From NCBI GenBank assembly GCA_947254205.1, contig CAMYCE010000059.1:1-11989 (forward strand): 11,989 nt of DNA. Direction: 5' to 3'. Of the stretch, positions 6,632 to 11,989 are shown piece after piece. The notes below the pieces were generated by a model that did not search any database, was not told where the DNA came from, and saw nothing but the letters and a program-made list of their open reading frames with translations. Source of the stretch: an uncultured Prevotellaceae bacterium (GTDB lineage: Bacteria > Bacteroidota > Bacteroidia > Bacteroidales > Muribaculaceae). Positions within the stretch are counted from its first letter, which is position 1. Every line of letters starts with the position of its first letter. Made by a program: the position numbers and the translations under genes.

Positions 6632-7678
6632 TTATGAGTTGAAGGCGTTCCAGCCTTGAGCCTTGATTTCAATTTCATTGTCATCGCGAGTCACCATATA
6701 GGCCCCTAAATCGGGCTTGGTGATGCGTCCAATCACTTTGGCAGTTTTCATGGAGTTGACGAGCTCGTGCTGAGCCAATGGCACCGTGAAAAGCAACTCA
6801 TAGTCTTCGCCACCATTCATGGCGGCAGTCACCAAGTTCATGTTCAATTCCTCGGCCATGATAGCTGTTTGATAGTCGATGGGAATGCGATCTTCATAGA
6901 CGCGACACCCCACACCGCTATCCTTGCAAATGTGCAACAACTCGCTCGACAAGCCATCGCTCACGTCCATCATAGCTGTGGGGTGAATGCCCAACTCTCG
7001 CATTTCTTCAATCACATCGCGGCGGGCTTCGGGCTTGAGCTGACGTTCAAGTATGTATTCACGACCAGCAAAATCGGGTTGAAAGTCTTGTTGCCCGGCA
7101 CTCACTTCACGCTCGCGTTCAAGCAACTGCAAGCCCATGTAGGCTGCTCCCAAGTCGCCACTCACACAAATGAGGTCGGTGTCACGCGCCCCGTTGCGAT
7201 ACACAATATTGCCCTCCTTGCCCTCGCCAATGCAGGTGATGGAGATGAGCAGTCCGGTAACCGATGCCGACGTGTCGCCTCCCACCAAGTCAACGCCATA
7301 TTGGTCGCAAGCCAACTTGATGCCGGCATAAAGTTCGGCCATGTGTTCGACAGTGAAACGCTTAGAAATGCCCAGCGACACGGTGATTTGCCGTGGCTCG
7401 CCATTCATGGCATACACATCGCTAAAGTTCACCACAGCAGCCTTATAGCCCAAGTGGCGCAAAGGGGTGTAGGTGAGGTCGAAGTGAATGCCCTCGAGCA
7501 ACACGTCGGTGGTGACCAGTGCACGAGTGTGGCTATTGGTGCTATAGTTGAGAACGGCACAGTCATCGCCCACTCCATGGCAGGTAGATGAATGCTTGAT
7601 TTTGAAGTCTTGGGTGAGTTTATCGATGAGTCGAAACTCCCCTAAACTCGAAATTTCGGTTTCTTGCTTATTGCTCAT
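6632..7678 (-). CDS. thiL: Thiamine-monophosphate kinase
   Basis: ThiL phosphorylates thiamine monophosphate to thiamine diphosphate, the active cofactor, in the cytoplasm. The 348-residue protein shows the AIR-synthase-like fold motifs: HGVGDDCAVL (34-43), TTDVLLEGIHF (56-66), NFSDVYAMNG (84-93), LVGGDT (131-136), MDVSDGLSSEL (237-247) and NGGEDYELLF (288-297). The Mg/ATP-binding acidic residues D38, D39, D58, D87, D135 and D241 are kept. Family members are commonly 320-350 residues. It lies downstream of pnp but is separated from it by an intrinsic terminator and a palindrome, so it probably has its own promoter, which I could not identify with confidence. No thiamine riboswitch is visible upstream, and no other thiamine gene is in the window. 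Confidence 0.96.
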   Translation of the reverse strand: MSNKQETEISSLGEFRLIDKLTQDFKIKHSSTCHGVGDDCAVLNYSTNSHTRALVTTDVLLEGIHFDLTYTPLRHLGYKAAVVNFSDVYAMNGEPRQITVSLGISKRFTVEHMAELYAGIKLACDQYGVDLVGGDTSASVTGLLISITCIGEGKEGNIVYRNGARDTDLICVSGDLGAAYMGLQLLEREREVSAGQQDFQPDFAGREYILERQLKPEARRDVIEEMRELGIHPTAMMDVSDGLSSELLHICKDSGVGCRVYEDRIPIDYQTAIMAEELNMNLVTAAMNGGEDYELLFTVPLAQHELVNSMKTAKVIGRITKPDLGAYMVTRDDNEIEIKAQGWNAFNS

Positions 7679-7709
7679 TATTGAATATCATTTTTTTTAA
7701 TAACTAGTA

Positions 7710-7731
7710 GAGACGATGCGTGCATCGTCTC
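7710..7731. repeat. Perfect 10-bp palindrome between pnp and thiL
   Basis: GAGACGATGC (7710-7719) and GCATCGTCTC (7722-7731) are exact reverse complements around a 2-nt centre. No T-tract follows on the minus strand, so this is not a simple intrinsic terminator. The GTAGAGACG...CGTCTC style recalls dispersed palindromic repeats I associate with several bacterial genomes, including Bacteroidetes. It lies 32-53 bp upstream of the thiL start, in the likely leader or promoter region. Confidence 0.7.
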
Positions 7732-7781
7732 CGATAAAGTGGCTCTACACTCCCCTCGGCGCTTGCATCGCCACTACGGAG

Positions 7782-7823
7782 AAAAAAACTCCGAGAAATT
7801 CAAGTGCTTGAAGATGCTCGGAG
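7782..7823 (-). terminator. Intrinsic terminator after pnp
   Basis: Read on the minus strand, CTCCGAG (7823-7817) pairs with CTCGGAG (7795-7789). An inner stem, TTCAAG with CTTGAA, surrounds a 2-nt loop. The hairpin is followed directly by seven T residues (7788-7782). It begins 33 nt downstream of the pnp stop codon. This is a complete Rho-independent terminator and the clearest one in the window. Confidence 0.8.
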
Positions 7824-7855
7824 CTATGCTCATTCATGCGATGTGGTCCAAGAAA

Positions 7856-8695
7856 TTAGAGTTCATCAAATTGGTTGATGAGTTCTTTCATGATAAGCGA
7901 CATGCGAGGCTCGGCTGCTGCAGCGGCCTTTTGCACCTCTTCGTGCGACACTTTCTCAATCACAGCACCGCCACCCAAGTCGGTAATCACGCTCATGCCA
8001 AACACTTCCATGTCCATGTGGCGTGCCACAATCACCTCGGGCACAGTGCTCATGCCCACTGCATCGCCTCCAATTTTATAAAAGAAACGATACTCGGCAG
8101 GAGTTTCAAATGTGGGGCCTTGAGTGCCCACATACACGCCCTCGGCAAGATGTATGTCGTTGGCCTTGGCAATTTCGTGCGCCTTGGCAATGAGTCGCTC
8201 ACTATAGGGGTGGCCCATGCCCGGGAAACGAGGACCGAGTTCGCTATAGTTGTGACCACGCAAGGGGTGCTCGGGAAACAAGTTGATGTGGTCGTTGATA
8301 ATCATGAGGTCACCAATTTTGAAGTCGGGGTTCATGCCACCAGCCGCATTGGAAACAAAGAGAGTTTTCACCCCCAAGGCGTTCATCACGCGCACTGGGA
8401 AAGTGACTTCTTTCATCTCATAGCCCTCATAGAAGTGGAAACGACCTTGCATGGCCATGATGTATTTTGAGCCTAAATTACCAAAAATGAGGCGACCTTT
8501 GTGGCCTTCAACCGTAGATACAGGGAAGTTGGGGATTTCATCGTAGGGTATTGACACCTGAATATCGATGTGATTGACCAATTCTCCAAGACCTGTGCCC
8601 AACACAATAGCAGTTTTAGGCAATTTTGCTACTTTTGTTTTAATGTAGTTGGCTGTTTCGTTGATTAATTCCAACCAATTTTTTTCTTTTTCCAT
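7856..8695 (-). CDS. punA: Purine nucleoside phosphorylase, trimeric PunA type
   Basis: The 279-residue enzyme splits purine (deoxy)nucleosides with phosphate to base and (deoxy)ribose 1-phosphate, for purine salvage. Family motifs are VLGTGLG (31-37, phosphate loop), VEGHKG (62-67), MQGRFHFYEGY (82-92), VSNAAGG (114-120), TQGPTFETPAE (191-201, with E197 matching human E201) and VGMSTVPE (213-220). The position matching human N243, which favours 6-oxopurines, is Asp here (D239 in VITDL); see findings. Length is typical for the trimeric class. It sits 87 nt downstream of lpxK and is followed by an intrinsic terminator. No Shine-Dalgarno site or clear TAnnTTTG box was found in the 87-nt gap, so it may be read through from the sppA-lpxK transcript. 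Confidence 0.95.
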   Translation of the reverse strand: MEKEKNWLELINETANYIKTKVAKLPKTAIVLGTGLGELVNHIDIQVSIPYDEIPNFPVSTVEGHKGRLIFGNLGSKYIMAMQGRFHFYEGYEMKEVTFPVRVMNALGVKTLFVSNAAGGMNPDFKIGDLMIINDHINLFPEHPLRGHNYSELGPRFPGMGHPYSERLIAKAHEIAKANDIHLAEGVYVGTQGPTFETPAEYRFFYKIGGDAVGMSTVPEVIVARHMDMEVFGMSVITDLGGGAVIEKVSHEEVQKAAAAAEPRMSLIMKELINQFDEL

Positions 8696-8782
8696 AACGT
8701 TTCAATTTTAATAATTTAATCTTTTTTAAAAGAGGATAAGTATTCAAAAATCGCAAAACAATTGAATTTTCATTTCTCCAAA

Positions 8783-9991
8783 TCACCCGCCAAGAGTAAC
8801 TTCTTCGTCATTGGGTGCTTCGATTTTATTCACCAGTTCGGGAATGAATTCACGATTTTCATAGTTCAAGAAACCCACTCTGATGGGCACATAGTAAATA
8901 TAGTCGCGCATCTCAAGCGGGAAATAGGGGTTGTTGAGAATGCGCACTGCATCTTTTTCGGTAGTCACAATAAACTTGCGACGGCCCTTCAATTCATCAA
9001 ACACTCGAAGAATGTATTTAAAGTCATCGCGCGTGTAGTCGTGATGGTCGTCGTAGTGTATCACTTTGACTTTGGCCTCAAAACTGCGCAAATATTTCAC
9101 AAAGGGGCGGTGATTGGCAATGCCCGTGAGCCCCAAAATGAGGTCTTCGCACGAGAGCCAAGAAAGATTGTCGAGCAAAACGTTGCTTGATGGGAACACC
9201 GGCACCGGATTGGCATATTTCACATTAGAGAAATACAACTGCTGGTCGGCATTCATATACATGTCGAGCTTGTCTTTAATGAGCTTGATGTCGATGGGCT
9301 TGATGTCGTTGGGACACTTGGTGATGACTACTGTGTCGCACTTCAACAAGAAATATAACGGCTCTCGCAACGAGCCCAGAGGCAAGAGTTTGTCGTTATA
9401 GGGAGGGCGATTATAGTCGATGAGCACGATATTCACCTTGGGTTTCACATAGCGGTGCTGAAATGCATCGTCGAGCAAGATGAGATTGATTTTGGGGTTC
9501 ACCTTGAGCATCTCTCTAATGCCCTGACAGCGATTTTCACACACAGCCATGCTGATGAGTCCGTTGAACTTGCGAAATATTTGATAGGGCTCGTCGCCAA
9601 TGTCTTTGGGGGTGAGCGTGTCGCGCACCATAATGAACCCCTTGGTGTGGCGTTTATAGCCACGGCTCAACACTCCAATATGGTAGTCGCGGCACAATGC
9701 CTCGATGATATACTCCACATGTGGCGTTTTGCCTGTGCCCCCCACGGTGATATTGCCCACCGAAATCACGGGCACATCAAACGATTCTTCTTTGAGAATA
9801 TTGACTTTAAAAGCAAACTCGCGCACCAGCACCCCCGCACCATAAATCCACGAGAATGGTGTGAGAAGAGCATTGGCAATGGCCTTGCGCTGCTGCTTGT
9901 TGAGTATATTAGAAAAATCGATCAATTCAACTTTTTGGGGGTTGATGTGTTTATTATTTAATTTCAACAGGCTCCATGAGGCACAGCACAT
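8783..9991 (-). CDS. lpxK: Tetraacyldisaccharide 4'-kinase (lipid A)
   Basis: LpxK adds the 4'-phosphate to the tetraacyldisaccharide lipid A precursor at the inner membrane. Visible motifs are PFSWIYGAGV (45-54, the amphipathic membrane-contacting start), VPVISVGNITVGGTGKTPH (73-91, Walker A), LSRGYKR (108-114), GDEPYQI (132-138), ILLDDAFQHR (171-180) and LPLGSLREP (203-211), with a TTEKDA segment near the C-terminus. At 402 residues from the ATG at 9991 it is longer than usual (about 330-370) and overlaps the end of sppA by 38 bp. The first 25 or so residues lack a family counterpart and there is no later ATG before the conserved core, so the true start may be a TTG near 9925. It lies directly downstream of sppA and is probably translationally coupled to it. 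Confidence 0.93.
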   Translation of the reverse strand: MCCASWSLLKLNNKHINPQKVELIDFSNILNKQQRKAIANALLTPFSWIYGAGVLVREFAFKVNILKEESFDVPVISVGNITVGGTGKTPHVEYIIEALCRDYHIGVLSRGYKRHTKGFIMVRDTLTPKDIGDEPYQIFRKFNGLISMAVCENRCQGIREMLKVNPKINLILLDDAFQHRYVKPKVNIVLIDYNRPPYNDKLLPLGSLREPLYFLLKCDTVVITKCPNDIKPIDIKLIKDKLDMYMNADQQLYFSNVKYANPVPVFPSSNVLLDNLSWLSCEDLILGLTGIANHRPFVKYLRSFEAKVKVIHYDDHHDYTRDDFKYILRVFDELKGRRKFIVTTEKDAVRILNNPYFPLEMRDYIYYVPIRVGFLNYENREFIPELVNKIEAPNDEEVTLGG

Positions 9992-11744
9992 GCTGGCGAC
10001 TTAAGATGCCTTGCAACTGCTCATAATAGGTGTAGAACATGCCCATTTGCTCTTGCATGTGGCTCGAAGCCTGTGCATTGGCATAGTGGCTCAACATGCG
10101 TCGCCAGTCCATGTCAACATCGGGATATTCTTGCACCTTGTAATAGCCATCTTTGAGACCTTGCTTGCTTGCAACCCATGCTATAGCCTTGTTGAGGCCT
10201 CCAAACTCATCGATGAGCCCAATTTTCTTGGCTGTGATGCCGTCCCACACGCGTCCTTCGGCAATTTTCTTGATTGAGTCTTGCGACACCTTGCGCCCCA
10301 TGGCACAACGCTTGGTAAAGAGGTCGTAGCCACGGTTGATATAATTTTGCATTGCTGCATATTGCACGGGGGTGAGCTTGCTTGCAAAAGGCCCCGATGT
10401 AGTCATCTCGCTATTGGCATTGGTCTTAACCACACAAGTTTTAACGCCCAGCTTGTTTTGCACCAGCTCTTGGGCACAGGGAATCATGCCAAAAATGCCA
10501 ATGCTACCCGTGATTGTGGTTTCGTCGGCAAAAATGCGCTGGGCACCACTCGAAATGTAATATCCACCCGATGCTGCATAGTCGCCCATCGACACGGCAA
10601 AAGTTTTGCCACTCTTTTTAAATTGCTCGAGGGCCTCCCACATTTGTTCCGAGCCAAAGGCACTGCCACCGGGCGAGTTCACCCTGAGCACAAGGCCTTT
10701 CACGTCGTCATCGTCTTTGAGCTGCAAGATGTTTTCAACCAATTCTTCACTATTGATGCCTCCCTCCGATGAAGTCGAGCCATCGATTTCGCCCACAGCA
10801 TAGAGCACTGCCACCACGCCATCTTTGTTGTTGCCATAGTCATAGTCGGCAGCCAGCATTTCGGGCGAGGCCATGGGCAGGTCGTCATCGTTGTCAACAC
10901 CGAGCTTGGCTTTGAGACGCTCGTTAAACTCGTGGCGGTAGCACGTGGCATCAATCACATGTTTTTTGAGCAAGTCTTTGGTGGGCATCGTGAGCATGAT
11001 GCTATCGACCATGGTATTGAATGCCGCCACATCAATTTTGCGACTGGTTGCCATTTCCTGCGACATCACCTTCCACAAGTTGCCCAAAAACAGGCTTTGC
11101 TGCTCGCGATTGGCAGGGCTGATGCTATCGAGCATATAAGGCTCAACAGCACTCTTATAGGTGCCCACACGCAAAATTTGCATCTCAACGCCCACTTTGT
11201 CGAGCAATCGCTTGAAATAGGGAGTTGCCGAGATAAGACCATGCACATCTACCGCTCCAATGGGGTTGAGCAACACGCTATCGGCCACACTTGCCACATA
11301 GTAGTCGCCTTGGGCATAGCCCTCGTTGGCATAGGCATATATCCATTTTTTACTGTCTTTCTTAAATTCAGCCAGAGCCTCACGCAGCTGGCGCAAGGTT
11401 GCTACCGATGCTCCTGCTCCATCACAATTGAGCACAATGCCCTTGATTTTGCTCTCGCTCTTGGCCACATGAATGGCTTTTACAATTGTGCTGAGCGAGG
11501 GGGCTTCTTCATAGCCTTGAAGCATCTCCATCACACTGGGACTGCCAAGCCCATCACGCTCGGGCATGTTGCCAGCAAGGTCGATATAGAGCACCGAGTT
11601 GTCTTTTAAACTGGGCATCGAAGTTTTCGACATCGAGAAAAATATAGAGAAACTCATGGCAAGGGCACAAAGCGTGAAAATGAGAAACGCCAAAAAAGAA
11701 CCCACAAAAGAGCCACACACGAGCAAAATAAATTTCTTCATCAT
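9954..11744 (-). CDS. sppA: Signal peptide peptidase SppA, 67K type
   Basis: SppA is an inner-membrane Ser/Lys protease that degrades leftover signal peptides from the periplasmic side. The 596-residue protein has an N-terminal membrane anchor (residues 4-36). The N-terminal half carries the proposed general base K197 in RVGTYKSAVEPYM, and the C-terminal half carries the nucleophile S392 in GDYAASGGYYIS, preceded by RVNSPGGSAFGSEQ (354-367) and followed by the TGSIGIFG segment. This two-domain layout and length match the E. coli enzyme (618 residues; K209 and S409). The start is MMKK at 11744; the second Met (11741) is equally possible. It is the first gene of the minus-strand run sppA-lpxK-pnp, with tandem promoter-like boxes upstream. 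Confidence 0.96.
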   Translation of the reverse strand: MMKKFILLVCGSFVGSFLAFLIFTLCALAMSFSIFFSMSKTSMPSLKDNSVLYIDLAGNMPERDGLGSPSVMEMLQGYEEAPSLSTIVKAIHVAKSESKIKGIVLNCDGAGASVATLRQLREALAEFKKDSKKWIYAYANEGYAQGDYYVASVADSVLLNPIGAVDVHGLISATPYFKRLLDKVGVEMQILRVGTYKSAVEPYMLDSISPANREQQSLFLGNLWKVMSQEMATSRKIDVAAFNTMVDSIMLTMPTKDLLKKHVIDATCYRHEFNERLKAKLGVDNDDDLPMASPEMLAADYDYGNNKDGVVAVLYAVGEIDGSTSSEGGINSEELVENILQLKDDDDVKGLVLRVNSPGGSAFGSEQMWEALEQFKKSGKTFAVSMGDYAASGGYYISSGAQRIFADETTITGSIGIFGMIPCAQELVQNKLGVKTCVVKTNANSEMTTSGPFASKLTPVQYAAMQNYINRGYDLFTKRCAMGRKVSQDSIKKIAEGRVWDGITAKKIGLIDEFGGLNKAIAWVASKQGLKDGYYKVQEYPDVDMDWRRMLSHYANAQASSHMQEQMGMFYTYYEQLQGILSRQHVLCLMEPVEIK

Positions 11745-11868
11745 TGTTGTTTAAAGTGTCTATCTTTATACTTAATTCAATTGTAATATTTCAAAATCAG
11801 GACATTTGCAGGCTTTTTCAACGCCTTTGCACCCACATGCCAAAACATGCTCAAATGCCTAATCCTTT

Positions 11869-11884
11869 CAAATTTACAAAGTTA
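11869..11884 (-). promoter_or_regulatory. Tandem -7 boxes for sppA
   Basis: On the minus strand, TAACTTTG (11884-11877) is followed directly by TAAATTTG (11876-11869), both fitting TAnnTTTG. A TTTTG lies upstream with a 24-bp spacer, slightly long for the first box. Transcription would start near 11860, giving a leader of roughly 115 nt before sppA. The rest of 11745-11954 shows no gene. Confidence 0.5.
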
Positions 11885-11954
11885 AAAAATAAATTCACAT
11901 TACCACAGCAAAAGCACAAAATATTTCACACAGCACACGGCTCTTTCATTTAAA

Positions 11955-11989
11955 ATGTCTTGGTTAGATTTTCCAAAGCCATATTTTAT
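11955..11989 (+). CDS. Possible start of an unidentified gene, cut by window end
   Basis: An ATG at 11955-11957 opens a frame reading MSWLDFPKPYF up to the last base. It is divergent from sppA, sits where a neighbour would be expected, and the residue mix is protein-like. Only 11 codons are visible, with no ribosome binding site and no clear promoter box just upstream, so the call rests on position alone. I do not recognise the protein. Confidence 0.3.
   Translation, partial: MSWLDFPKPYF

Noticed and set aside
6767..7591. 274-codon plus-strand frame
   Set aside because: It is antisense to thiL, whose motifs are complete; the open frame follows from the codon bias of thiL.
7782..7797. CGGAG-A7-CTCCG as a separate small hairpin
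   Set aside because: It is an alternative pairing of the 3' half of the pnp terminator; the longer stem followed by the T-tract explains it better.
7739..8470. 243-codon plus-strand frame starting in the pnp-thiL gap
   Set aside because: It runs through the terminator hairpin and then antisense to pnp; there is no promoter box or ribosome site and the composition is shadow-like.
10932..11609. 225-codon plus-strand frame
   Set aside because: It is antisense to sppA, including its K197 region, with no independent coding evidence.
1..11989. CRISPR arrays, tRNA or rRNA genes, phage or IS genes
   Set aside because: No regularly spaced repeats, tRNA-like cloverleaf, rRNA sequence, transposase or integrase motifs were seen in any region.

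Overview
The window looks like a contig end from a Gram-negative member of the Bacteroidales; a gut Muribaculaceae- or Prevotellaceae-like genome is my best guess, inferred from style rather than a database match. The reasons are several Bacteroidetes-type promoters (-7 box TAnnTTTG, often with a TTG about 20 bp upstream), an almost general lack of Shine-Dalgarno sites, a DUF4251 secreted protein, lipid A and LPS-export genes (lpxK, lptB), and the gene order sppA-lpxK-pnp-thiL, which I recall as common in Bacteroidales. Bases 1-45 are not biological: they are an untrimmed Illumina Nextera i5 adapter.

Left part (46-1870): a truncated cutC on the minus strand, cut at the adapter junction. It is followed by a 398-bp divergent intergenic region holding a cutC promoter, a purine-rich period-10 repeat and a 121-bp inverted-repeat element. 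Then comes a plus-strand gene for a secreted DUF4251 protein.

Middle (1870-5692), plus strand: a markedly AT-richer gene for a 685-residue fusion of a PD-(D/E)XK-type nuclease and a DUF2075 (Schlafen-like) superfamily 1 helicase. It is flanked by ordinary housekeeping genes and is the best candidate here for an acquired defence gene. Uridine kinase (udk) and the LPS-export ATPase lptB follow; LptB carries an unusual N-terminal extension of about 58 residues.

Right part (5695-11744), minus strand: transcription order is sppA, lpxK, pnp (punA), thiL, then a CPBP-family membrane protease. sppA and lpxK overlap. An intrinsic terminator just after pnp, plus a perfect 10-bp palindrome, separates pnp from thiL. 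The far right end has a divergent intergenic region with tandem -7 boxes for sppA and possibly the first 11 codons of another plus-strand gene.

The functions are mostly core metabolism and envelope work: nucleoside salvage (udk, pnp), thiamine diphosphate synthesis (thiL), lipid A phosphorylation (lpxK), LPS transport (lptB) and membrane proteolysis (sppA, CPBP). The accessory signals are the nuclease-helicase gene and the small repeat elements.
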